Below are positions 47,575 through 58,678 of a DNA stretch of 64,000 nt, piece by piece. Below the pieces are notes generated by a model. The model was not told the origin of the DNA. It searched no databases and was given only the letters and a program-made list of their open reading frames with translations. How positions within the stretch are numbered: the stretch's first letter is position 1; each line of letters opens with the position of its first letter. Position numbers and translations under genes: made by a program. Source of the stretch: Inia geoffrensis (taxonomy: Eukaryota; Chordata; Mammalia; Artiodactyla; Iniidae); the NCBI GenBank assembly GCA_036417435.1, contig CM070905.1:25273592-25337591 (forward strand), read 5' to 3'.

Positions 47575-48985
47575 AGCAATGCTCTCAAACACTTTGGTCC
47601 CAGTATCTTTTACACTTAAAATTAAGAACCCCCAAAAGCTTTTGTTTATATGCATTGCATCTATTGATTGGCCATATTAGAAATTTACAGAGTTAAAAAT
47701 TTAAAACATTTCTTTATTAATTCATTTTAAAATAACAATAATAAACTGATTACATGTTGATGTAATTAACATTTTGATGAAAACAACTATTATAAAAGAA
47801 GAAAAAAATTTCTGAGGAGAGTAGCATTGTTTTACATTTTTACAAATCTCTTTAATTTTATGGATTAATAGAACATAGCCTGCTGTCTCATATCTTTTGC
47901 ACTAAATCTGTTGCAATATGAAGTTTTAGGTGAAGAATATTAAAAAGAAGTCCGGTCTCACACAGATACACAGTGGCAGGGAAGATTATTTTAATAGAAT
48001 TTTCACATTATCTTTGATACTACACCAAAACTTGACAAATATTTTTTCGCAAAAGATAATTCCAATATAGAATCTGAGACTATAGCAATAAACTTAAAAT
48101 CCGTTGGTCTATGTTGTTGTTTGAATCTTTTAACTAGGGAAGATTTTGAAATTTTTGGATAATACTGGTTCATTGAGTTTATATATCTGTTTCAAATGTT
48201 GGAACATTTTATTATATAATAGCAAAACATAACATTTGCTAATATCACCACCAGTATAATCAGAAAAGCCTGATTAGATTTGTGGAAGATTTAAATTTTC
48301 CAAAATACTAATTTTCACTCGAAAGCTCAAATTTGATCATTGGCCAAAATTTCTAAGTTTTTCTTTAGTTAACAGGTTTATTTTGTTCATTTTTGTGAAA
48401 AAAATCTTCCACACACACAAGTCTTAATAAATGTAGTTTATCTATCAGTAGACTTTTCAAGCAAAAATCATGTGCCATCAAAAAGGTGGCTAGTTCGGCT
48501 CACAGCTGAAATTATTGTTTAATGCTACCCCCGACCCCTCCCCAAGTCAAGCATCATCTGTCAGTCTGTAACAGAAGTGCTTCTGTCAGTCTGTAACACA
48601 AGTGCTTTACGTGCACTTTACATTTCATCATACAGGATATTAAGAAGATCTTTACTCCAATCAAGATTTTAAAAATCAACAGATTTTACTGCTTCATCAA
48701 GGCTATTCTCAAGTGAAACTAGCAATTTTTCTTTAACTGCGAGTGTGTAGCAGTGGAAGATATACTGATACCTAGCATAGTTTAGCTCCTGTGCCGCCTT
48801 CATGGTAAGAGGTCAGCAGTTTTACCCACCATCACTTTTGGTTATCATCAGGGCAATTATCAACATGGCGGGAGAGACAGATACAGTTTTAATATTACTA
48901 TGAAAACAGTTTTCACCTGGTGGATCACCTGAAAGGGAACACCAGGGCCCCGTAGGCTACACTGAGAGACACTCTTCTGAATAAT
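47575..48985. mobile_element. Ancient hAT-like DNA transposon relic, about 1.4 kb
   Basis: The left edge GCAATGCTCTCAAACACTTTGG and the reverse complement of the right edge, AGAGTGTCTCTCAGTGTAGC (both abridged), resemble the CTCTCAAAC-type ends of old hAT elements. The inside (CCCAAAAGCTTTTGTTTATATG, abridged, and TGCATCTATTGATTGG) reads like a familiar dispersed mammalian repeat. I cannot give the family. No long open frame remains. Confidence 0.45.
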
Positions 48986-49206
48986 ATTTCTCCATAAGTA
49001 CAGTTGTGTGAAGGAGGAAGAAAAAACTATTGTAAAAACGTATAGGCAAACTATACTGTTACAGAAGCAGCTCAAATAATATTTCATTTGAAAATGTCAG
49101 TACCCTCACTTGGTATAATTTCTTTAAGGAATACCAAGGTAGAGAAAATGTTACATGTTTAGCCATGGCTGGATTTCCTCTCCATTTTCACTCCAGGTAT
49201 ATATAT
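48986..49206. other. GRM8: Intron sequence with no recognised feature
   Basis: Short unassigned piece ahead of a pyrimidine tract. Confidence 0.4.
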
Positions 49207-49328
49207 TCTTTCTTCCTTCCTTCCTCCTTCCCCATGCTCCAACTTTCTTTCTTTCTCTCCCTCCTTCCCTCCCTCCCTCCCTTCCTTCCTTCCTTCTTTC
49301 CTTTCTCTCTCTCCCTCTCTCACTTTCT
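49207..49328. repeat. Polypyrimidine (TTCC/CTTT/CCCT) simple repeat
   Basis: An impure start is followed by 79 consecutive pyrimidines at 49243-49321. The 61-codon Leu/Pro/Ser-rich open frame across it is an artefact of the simple repeat. Confidence 0.95.
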
Positions 49329-49804
49329 GTAAGATTATGATTGAAATCTAATTTAGTATAGTTTTAAAAACTTGTCAAAAGTGTCAGTGTAGGTTTTGAT
49401 ATGAAAAGTGAATAACTTTAATAGCACATGCACTGAAAATTAATTTCTGTTCCTGGGACATTACCCTGACATTCAAATATTTAAAAATGAAAATGGCAAA
49501 GGTTTTATTGGATCTGCATTACAGTACATTAAACTATAATATCTTTATACGGGAGAATGATTTTTTAAACTGCCAGTTAGTTGCATCCTTTCACTGAAAT
49601 TTAACTACATATGTCCCAGGCTCAGTTTTGCACTAGTCTATTTTTTTCAGATATTAAAGACTCCATGCTTTATTTTTCAGGGCACTGTTTCATTTAATGT
49701 CTGCCATACACTGAATTAAAGGTATCATGGCAGGGACCATGTGATTGAGACAAGTTTTGCTGTGGGCTCCATCCATGGCCATGGCAATCTGCAGTGCCCC
49801 CATA
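49329..49804. other. GRM8: Intron sequence with no recognised feature
   Basis: Nothing recognised. Confidence 0.4.
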
Positions 49805-50310
49805 TTATTCCAGCAAATTTGTGTTGAATACCTGCTATATGCAAGACAGTAGTTCAGCCTCTATTGGAAAAAATAAAGATATGTAAGATAAACTCGCATC
49901 AGAAAACTTGAAATCTAGTGGAGAGTCAAGTTTTATAAATTAAATTATTAAGATATATCAGAATGAGTTAGTAACTAGAATTAATAATGAAGGTATACAC
50001 AGGTAATTGTTTTGTAGGAGCCCAGTGCAGGGAAAGATGCATTCTGACTGAGAAACTTAGGGAAAGGAGAAATAGTATTTGGTCAGATCTTGTGTGAGTG
50101 AGTTATATTTTGCTGGGTGATGATGTGGTTTGTAGATTACATTCCGGGCAGACAGAAGGGCAAGAGTGTAGACACTGAGGAACAAGATACTCAGCATGTT
50201 TGATTAATGGCGAGTTGGCAGTAGGACACAGTGGGAGAGGTATCTGGGAAGGGTGGTCTTTTAAGTAGTGGCATGTGTGGTTTTGGTGGAGGCTGTGATT
50301 TAAAAGCAGA
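49805..50310 (-). mobile_element. L2 LINE 3' remnant, antisense
   Basis: TTGTGTTGAATACCTGCTATATG (abridged), AACTTGAAATCTAGTGGAGAG and GGGCAGACAGAAGGGCAAGAG follow the reversed L2 3' segment in order. Confidence 0.75.
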
Positions 50311-50339
50311 GGTTCATCTTTGAAATGCTAACCCTAGGC

Positions 50340-51048
50340 CTTTTTCTCAGATTTATTGAGATATAATTGCATAAGTTTAAGGTGTATAACATGATCGTTT
50401 GGTATATGTATATATTGCAAAATGAAGACCACAGTTAGGTTAATACATCTGTTGCCTCACCTAGTTTTGTCTCTGTGTGTGTGTGTGTTGAGATCTTTTA
50501 AAATCTCTTTTAAGAAAAACTTTCAAATATACACTACAGCATTGTTAACTATAGTCGCTTTGTTGTACATTACATCCCCAGAACTTACTCATTTTATAAC
50601 TGGAAGTTTGTACCCTTTGACCACCTTCACCTGTTTCTCCCCTCCCCTCAGCAACCACCAATCTACTTTCTGTTTCCATGAGTTTGTCTGTTTGTTTGTT
50701 TTAGATAAGTAAGATCTTACATTATTTGCCTTTCTCTTTCTGACTTATTCCACTTAGCACCAAGTTTCATCCATGTTGTCATGTATGGCAGGATCTCGTT
50801 TTTAAGGCTGAATAATATTCCATTGTATGTATATACCACATTTTTTCTATCCTGTCATCCATCAGTAGACACTTAGGTTGTTTCTGTGTCTTGGCTATTG
50901 CAAATAATGCTGCAGTGAACGTGGAGGGTGCAGACATCTCTGTGAGATATAGTGATTTCATTTCCTTCAGATATATACCCAGAAATGGAATTGCTGGATC
51001 ACTTACTAGTTCTATTTTTAATTTTCTGAGGAACCTCCATACTGTTTT
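50340..51048 (-). mobile_element. LINE-1 3' UTR and ORF2 C-terminus, antisense (older subfamily)
   Basis: AGATTTATTGAGATATAATTG, AAGGTGTATAACATGATCG, then ATTCCATTGTATGTATATAC and AATTGCTGGATCAC. The reverse strand near 50780-50961 reads FTAALFAIAKTQKQPKCL. Truncated after CCTCCATACTGTTTT. Confidence 0.93.
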
Positions 51049-51299
51049 TCACCTAGGTCTTCTTAAAGTCCCAAATCAAAGGAAACCAAAGGATTCTGTT
51101 TTAGGACTATTTTACAGCCCTGAAACATGCCTTCAAAATGTCCTCCTTCCTTGTTTTTTCAGTCTTTCTGATGGTGTATGGGTTTCTGAGCACATTCAGT
51201 GTATATGGTTTCTCCTGACATTCAACCTGCAGATGAGGTTTAAAAATGAGAAAGTAACGTTTACGAATCGTTTACTGGGCCAATTTCATTGCAGAGGTT

Positions 51300-51495
51300 T
51301 AACTTAAATCCTTGCAGCAGTCCCAGTACGAATAGCAGTAATTCATGCGTTACCTCATTTACTCTTCCTCGCCCCTCTCTGAGGAGTCTCAGAATCCCAA
51401 TTTATGGATGAGGAACGCAGTCTTAAAGAGAAGAAGGTGGCAGAGTTGGGATTTGAATCTACCCTTAACTGTCAAGCTGTACTGCTTCCCACAAT
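51300..51495 (-). mobile_element. MIR SINE, antisense
   Basis: TTACCTCATTTACTCTTCC, TTATGGATGAGGAACGCAG and GGCAGAGTTGGGATTTGAATC are in reversed MIR order. Confidence 0.8.
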
Positions 51496-51504
51496 CTCGT
51501 GGAA

Positions 51505-51655
51505 GTGGCTCCTATTATTATATTCCTTATTTATAAATAAGGAAACTAAAGCACAGGGAGATTAAATAATTTGCCGGTATTCATTTACTTTCACAAATGG
51601 CAAGCTGGGATTTTAGCTTCTATCTGCTGTGCCCCCCAAGCCTTTGTTCTTTTCA
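51505..51655 (-). mobile_element. Second MIR SINE remnant, antisense
   Basis: ATAAGGAAACTAAAGCACAGG and AAGCTGGGATTTTAGCTTC fit a diverged reversed MIR directly after the previous one. I infer two insertions side by side. Confidence 0.6.
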
Positions 51656-52087
51656 TGACGTCATGCTGTAAGCTTGTGTTGGACTGGTCTGATTTCCCAA
51701 GGACGTTTCAGTTCTCTCATATTTGGGACTAGATTTGCAAGAAAAAAAAATCCTGGCCTGTTCTTAGGGTAAGCAGAAAGAGAGCAACTGATGCTTAGAA
51801 AATTGTGTGCCCTTGCAGGCATATTAAGTGCATCTCTGAAGTAAGCAAAAGTATTGTATGACAGTCCTCTCAACAGAAGACCAAATGTTTGGATGCAGAT
51901 TTCTTCCACTTACAGATAGAGGGTTTTTTTTTTTTTTTCTTTTTTGAAAGTAGTCTAGCAGCCCCGTTAGAATCACCTTGGGAACACTGAACACACACAC
52001 ACAGACACAAAACAAACATGTTCCTGGAATTCTGTCTCATGAGGTATCAGGTGGTACCCAGTCAACTGTTTTCGAAAAGCTTCTTGG

Positions 52088-52220
52088 TTAAGGCAGTATA
52101 ATGCAATGGTAAAAGGCTGGGCCTCTGGAGCCAGATCTCATTGGCTTTTTCCCAGCTATGAAGCTTTGGCAAGTTAGGTAGCCTTTCTGTGCCTTAATTC
52201 ATCATCTCTATTTGAGCTCC
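52088..52220 (+). mobile_element. MIR SINE remnant
   Basis: GCAGTATAATGCAATGGTAA, CTGGGCCTCTGGAGCCAGATC and TCTGTGCCTTAATTCATCATC are the sense MIR tRNA head and core. Confidence 0.85.
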
Positions 52221-52944
52221 CCATATACTATTGATTATTATGTACAATCTGGTTTGAGAGACACTGGTCTAGAAGAAAGATATCAAGAGATGGGTGAGAA
52301 AATTCTGTAAATCTAAGGTACTATTTCCCTAGTTTTATGAAGAACAGGATAATTATAACTGAATAAACCCAGGACAATTCTATCGTGGATCACACCTATA
52401 TTCAGTGTGCACTGTTCAAATATTATAGTAAAACAGCATAAGTTTAAACCTATTAAATTAAAATCAGGGTGATGTAGATGTATGGAATACACTGAAGTTC
52501 ATTCTTAAAATGTTTACAGCACAAGTGCTTAGTAAGCACATTAAGACTGTAATCCAATTGCATGAGGGGCGTTTGACCTGATTAAATGAACAACACAACA
52601 AATCTTAATTACCTCGCAGCAGATATTTGTACACAGTCACATACACAGCTTTTCCTGGCCTTGAATCTCTATTTAGCAACACGTTCATAGACCATTAGGG
52701 CCTTGGAGCCCCTTAAACCCTGATGAATTGTTCCTTTTTAGAGACAAAGACATTGAATCCCAGAAAGGTTAAGATGACTATCTAAAAACCTCACACCTGG
52801 TTAGTTGCCAAACCAAGGCGAGGGGTCAGATTTTAAAATCTTTTGTTCCAGTCCAAACTATAGTAAAACTAGTTTTCATTAATGTAGTTCCAAGAATTCA
52901 GACCATTCACTGTGCCAGACTGACTGGGAGTTGCTCAAAAAAAA
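52221..52944. other. GRM8: Intron with a weak reversed MIR trace at 52735-52860
   Basis: CCCAGAAAGGTTAAGATGAC near 52758 is the only repeat-like cue; the rest is unassigned. Confidence 0.4.
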
Positions 52945-53070
52945 AACAGGCTGTGGAGTTCTCCAGACCTTAGTTGAAAGGCTCTGTCATTTACTGGATG
53001 TGTGGCTGGGGTATATTACTTAGTTTTACTGAGCTTCGGCTTCCTCTTCTCTGTGAATTCAGATTACAGT
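52945..53070 (+). mobile_element. MIR SINE remnant
   Basis: GGCTCTGTCATTTACTGGATGTGTGGCTGGGG (abridged) then GAGCTTCGGCTTCCTCTTCTC fits the sense MIR core. Confidence 0.75.
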
Positions 53071-55539
53071 AAAATTGACCCTTGCCATTCACGGCTCTAG
53101 CACTCATATGTTTCTGTATTTGAGAGCAACTTCCAAGTTCCATGATGGGTAGCAAACCGTGTGCTTCGCAGCAGTGAATTCCTTAGCTAATGAGGGAGCA
53201 TAATCAACTATGCAGATTTTCTCTTGAAGCTATACAAATCTCTATTTCTTTATTTAAAAAATGAGCCTGAAAAGAAAGTCAGCTGCTGGTGACCATTCTG
53301 CAAAGGAAAATAAATGAGAGGAGATCTAATAAAGTGATGTTTCTTAGCAGATTGAAGGTTGGGGTACACTAAAGGGTAGAATGTCAAATTCTCTACTGAG
53401 TCAGATCCAAGATATGACTAGTTCTGCCCTAAGGTCCATATACAGAAACTAGAGAAAGTGCTTCCTAAAACTGTTTTAGTAAATGCTGTCATCTTTGCAA
53501 AACAACTTAAAGAAAAGCTTTAATGCAAATTGAAATGTAGGTTACACTGTGAAGAGATGAACAGGAAATAATTGAATTAAACATGAATGTGGTTTTAAAG
53601 ACCAGAAGCTTGCATAGAAACGTCCATATTTGAAAATTTAGCTATTTGCAAGAGTATTGAATATTTTGCTAACAAATATAAGACTCTACTGTAACTACTT
53701 AATAAAGTAGTTATGAGGATCATGTGAGATAAAAAATCTAATACATTTAACATTGTCTAGTATATGCTATGTCAATATTAATAATAGTAATAATTTCTCA
53801 AGTTAATCTGTACAAGTAAAGTTTTACCATTTGGCAAATATGTTTTATACTTGCTATCATTTTCTATATAAAGGATTAATCAATTACCCTTATTGGTTTT
53901 ATTTATCACTAACTCTTAACTTACCCCACTTTCAACTTCTCGTTTTCATGGCAAAAGTTATTAAGATCTTACGTACTTTACTGGAGGAAGATGTTAATTG
54001 GGTGGTAAATATTTAGCCTTACAATTTTTTTAGTATTTTCGCAAAAATGTTCATTACCCACTATTACGGCTGGTTGACGTGCATGCCTGAAACAACGTGA
54101 GGTGACAGGACTCCTCTGTCAAAATCACCTGTGGCTAGAGGAATCTTTCAGCACACTTTCATGGTCTTTCAAATGAATTGCTGAGTTCAAGTCAGGAATA
54201 ATAGAGTTTTCCTTCCAAGCCTATGAAACAAAGAGGAAGTGTAAGTAATTTGTTCAAGGTCATGCAAGGAGTGCTTCTTTGAGTCGAGATTTATAACTTG
54301 GGAGCCAGATTTTGTGTCAACCATTAACACAAAGTTCCCTGTTTAGCAGTAAAAGCTTAGGTTTTTTTAAGTATGCTTAAAGTACCTGCATTTTATTCAA
54401 GCATTTTTATTATTCAAGCGTTTTTAAACAGCCATTGATCTTTTTGGCAAAACTAATTCTGTTTGACTCGATAAGAGTTATATCCCAGTGCATAAAAAAT
54501 GGCCCATGTTAACAGTCACAGGTCATATCAGCTGTGGTATGGTGTTCAGTGGAGCATCTCCCGTGACTGATATTAGCTCAAGCCTTATGAAGCATCTTTA
54601 TTGTTCAGGAGCTAAGTAAACAGCATGCTAATTGTGTGACTGGCTGTTTCATCATCCTTAATGTTGCCTTGCATTTATTTATGTGAGCAGTTTGGAAAGG
54701 TGCTTTGGGATCTCTCAGGGTGAATAATGCTATATAAATGTAAGTCACCATAATTATTAAATATTTATAGCTGATATTAAATTAGAGTTAGAAACAAACA
54801 TTAGTAAGAACTGAAAAGATTTATACAAAGGGGTTATAGGAGAATTACCAGTCTAAAAAGGGAATAGTGAGAGGAGAATTCACTAGGAAAATTGAGAGGA
54901 AATTTGAAAATTTAAAGCTCTTTGGAAGAATTAATCTAAAACACTAGTGTTAAATGTCAGGTGACTAAACAGAACACCATGATCTTAAAGGAAATATAAG
55001 ATGCAATGAAATGAGTATTATTTATTTATACTCTGGTAGGATAAACTTTGCTTTGTGTGAATGGCATGTATCTGTACCAACATGATTTTGATTAAGTTCG
55101 GAAGGAAACTTCAAGGTGATTCACTCTAATTCCTAACGGCTGCTCCTGCTGTTGACACTATTTATTTTAAAATTTGACATCAGAGTAGAGACAAAAACAA
55201 AGTTTATCTTCTATTCCATTAAAGCTGTTTGCAAAAGAATTAATTTCTGTTTGAAAAGGATGTTGTCAAAACATGCATTGTGGAATAATTAGATGTGATA
55301 ATGATTATTTATTTTAAAACCAGTGGTTGATATGGAGTATGTCTGCATCGTTCTTTTCTTCCTTTGATAAAGTATTAGGAAAATTGGTCCCCACTCAGCC
55401 CGTTTCCCTCCGTAGCCTTCTGGAGTCTGGTTACTTCTCTTTTCCTTTTTCTTCCTACCACTGTTTCCTTCAGCTCTGATTTCCACATTGCTAAAGGCTC
55501 TGAACATATGTCTTGTTCATACTAAATGACCTCTTTGAA
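53071..55539. other. GRM8: Intron sequence with no recognised feature
   Basis: About 2.5 kb. A weak MIR 3' trace lies at 53690-53790 and a reversed MIR trace at 54220-54330. No exon or long open frame was found. Confidence 0.4.
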
Positions 55540-56735
55540 GCATCCGAAACACTTGACCTTCTTGGAGTTCTTCTTCATCAACCTGTTTAGATCTGTTCTC
55601 CTCATCTGTTCCTCTAGTAATTAAGTATTTGTAGTTTGCTTAATACTCTCCTCTCAGTTTAGAGCTTCCCAGGGTTCTATGCTGGTACCTCTGTTCTTCT
55701 TTCTGAGTAACATCCCACCTTCTGCCCGCGCCCCCCATAACCTTGACCACTCCCATGACTTCAACTACCTCTTTATACAGTTAAGTCCTGTATCTCTGAC
55801 CAAGACCTTTCACTTATCCAGCTATATTCTGCATGAATCCACTTGGATTTTGAACTCATTAAGTTCAAAATTAAGCTTACCATCTCTCACTTCAAGTTTA
55901 TTCCGTCACTTGAATTTCTCACCTTAGTGAGTTAAACGGCATTCACTTAGTACTCCAAATCAGAAATCGAGAGCCAGTTTAGATTCCTTTCCCTATGTAC
56001 AGTTTTTCACCAGTACTGAAATATATTCCAAATTTGTTCTCCCCCTTAGATCTCTCCTACCTTAATTGAAGCTGTTAAGGTTTCTTCCCTGGATTATTGC
56101 AACAGCATCCCATTTCCCTCTCTCTAGTTGTCTCTCCTTTCAGTGTATCCTCCATAGAACAGCGAGAGGGCTTGTTTTCAAAGCACTTATCTCATGATAT
56201 TTTTCTCTCTCTTAAAGTCATGCAATGGCTTTCAGCATCAGGGAAAATCCTTGGCTTAGCACATCACATCCTTCCTGAAAAGGTTTTTATTTTCTTTCTA
56301 CCACATGTGCCCTTTACTCTGGCTCTGCTGGACTTGTGATTCTGTAAATGAATCATACCACGTCACATCTTTGTGATGACTCATATGTCATTCCCATTTT
56401 CTGGAGAATTCTCCCTCCTGTCTTTGACATGTCACCTTTTCCTCATCCTATTTCCCAACTGAGTTCAAAGGTCACCTCTGGAAAGACTTCCCTGACTTGA
56501 GCCCATCCTCATAAGCATTAGATTGGTTTCCATGCTTCTCCTCCATGTCCCTTAGTCAGTAGGTAATACTCACTAAACTGTGGTTGAATTGCTAATTTAC
56601 TTGTCTGCCTCTACCTAGACTATAATTTTCTTGAAGGCAGGAATCATGACTTATTTGACTTTATATTATCATGGCTTGGTTCAGTGCTAAGTTAAGTACT
56701 GTTCAATAAATATTTTCTGAATAAATGAAGAAATT
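55540..56735 (+). mobile_element. Long L2 LINE 3' portion, sense
   Basis: L2 landmarks in order: CAGGGTTCTATGCTGGTACC, TTCCCTGGATTATTGCAACAG, TCTTAAAGTCATGCAATGGC, AAAGACTTCCCTGACTTGAG, TCTTGAAGGCAGGAATCATG and TTCAATAAATATTTTCTGAAT (last one abridged). It keeps much of the ORF2 end and the whole 3' tail, which is long for this old family. Open frames inside are remnants only. Confidence 0.9.
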
Positions 56736-58084
56736 AATGGGCATTGGGAATGGCTCTTTTGTAAGTCTAGCCATTGGTCAAGAAAGGAATGGAAAAATTG
56801 AACGCCAGTGAATATTTAGTCTAGAGTTAAATTTAGCATGTGAGCGTTATCATTAGGGGGAAAATGAGAAAGACTATATTTTATTGAAGTGGTACTAAGT
56901 TGGGACATAATTCTGAATCTTTAAGAAGCTTGACAGCATTGCTGTAATGACAAGATTTTCCAATCAGATAAATCTTTGGATATTTAGAAATATGAGCATG
57001 TTTGGTTTCTTATAGAAAAGCTATTTAGAATAGTGACGGACTACACTTTTTCATTTCTATTAAGATATTTTGGCATCATGTAGCCTCAGAAGATAAATAG
57101 TAGCAAAGGTTAGAAATACTTAAGACACTTTATTCCCTAAATTATAATGAGAGAAGCACAAAATCACCCAGATTGCAGTTATATACTCATAGTGTTGATG
57201 CACGGAATGAATGAATGAGCTTGTCCAATTACAGGATGGACTGAACATATCAAACATGGAAATGGAAACGCTTTTGCTTGGTTCAGTAGGTTATGTTTAC
57301 AAAGTCTAGAACATTTCTGATCCCTATTTTAGAGGGTTATGTTTATACAGTTTAAGCAGTTGAAAATTTCAATAGGTGCCTAGTTGTAAAGCTGTTGCAC
57401 ATTTCTAGTTAGTGAGAAGAGCCCATAATATGTTCATATACATTCACACATGTTGTAAATTAGGTTAAATTTCCAATCTAACCCAGCATATTTTGGTGGA
57501 GTCCTTCCTGGCCCCTGGTTCCCAAATAGATCACAGAACTGCTGCTGCTCTTACCCATACTGAGTAGAGAAATGCTTGATATGTGAAGATGTTCAGTTTG
57601 TGCTGAACCCCAAGTCTTTGGACCCAGAGCTTATATCAGCCTTCTGGAAGAACCTAACATGAGCAATCTGTGCACTTCTGTTTAACGTACTATATTCAGA
57701 TACTGGGCTCTTCTGGTTCTTGAATTGAATTTAGCATTGGCATGGATGGCTTCTTTCACATGCAGGGAAGGAAAGATAGTGCCCACGTGTCCCTGTTTCT
57801 GCCTCCAGCTTTTTAGTGATACAGAGAACCCATTCCCTTCGGGTGCGCAGATGGGATTCACATGGTCTCCATCCGTCTCTTTATTCAGTGTCTCTTTGTT
57901 CTTGTGATTAGAGCTTTTGAATTATGGGTGCCATCTAAAAGAGGAATCTTTGCATTTTCTTGATTTGGGTATACTGTGAGGATGGGGTCTTTACAATACA
58001 AAACAGCTTTGTATTCTGAAAAATATATAATTCATCAGAATCTTGGTAATAACACGGTGTCCTTTGTAGATGAGGAAAATGACA
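56736..58084. other. GRM8: Intron sequence with no recognised feature
   Basis: No exon, repeat or notable open frame recognised. Confidence 0.4.
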
Positions 58085-58300
58085 ACACTCTGTTTACTTG
58101 CTCAATTATTTTCTTAGGAAGAATTCTTAGATGTGTAATTGCTACCTTTAAGATTCTTGACAGATATTATCAAATTGCCCTTCATAGTTATACAGACAGT
58201 AGTAGTGGATAAGTTTTACCTATCTTCCCATACATTTACCAAAATTGGGTATTATTAATTTTTTCATCTTTATCAATACCAGAGGTAAAATTTATTCTAT
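58085..58300 (-). mobile_element. Old LINE-1 (L1M) fragment, antisense
   Basis: AGATTCTTGACAGATATTATC, AAATTGCCCTTCATAG and CCAAAATTGGGTATTATTAA resemble reversed L1M ORF2 C-terminal sequence. The younger L1 begins directly beside it. Confidence 0.65.
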
Positions 58301-58678
58301 TATTTTATTTTTTAACATCTTTATTGGAGTATAATTGCTTTACAATGGTGTGTTAGTTTCTGCTGTATAACAAAGTGAATCAGCTATACGTACACATATA
58401 TCCTCATATCCCCTCCCTTTTGCGTCTCCCTCCCACCCTCCCCTCCCACCCCTCTGGGTGGTCACAAAGCACCAAGCTGATCTCTCCAGGCAATGCAGCT
58501 GCTTCCCACTAGCTAGCTGTTTTACATTTGGTAGTGTATATGTGTCAATGCTACTCTCTTACTTCTCCCAGCTTACACTTCCCCCTCCCCATGTCCTCAA
58601 GTCCATTCTCTACATCTGAGTCTTTATTCCTGTCCTGCCCCTAGGTTCATGAGAACCTTTTATTTATTTTTTTTTACT

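Noticed and set aside
50891..51307. 138-codon open frame on the plus strand
   Set aside because: Its first part is the reverse complement of L1 ORF2 sequence and the rest is flanking intron.
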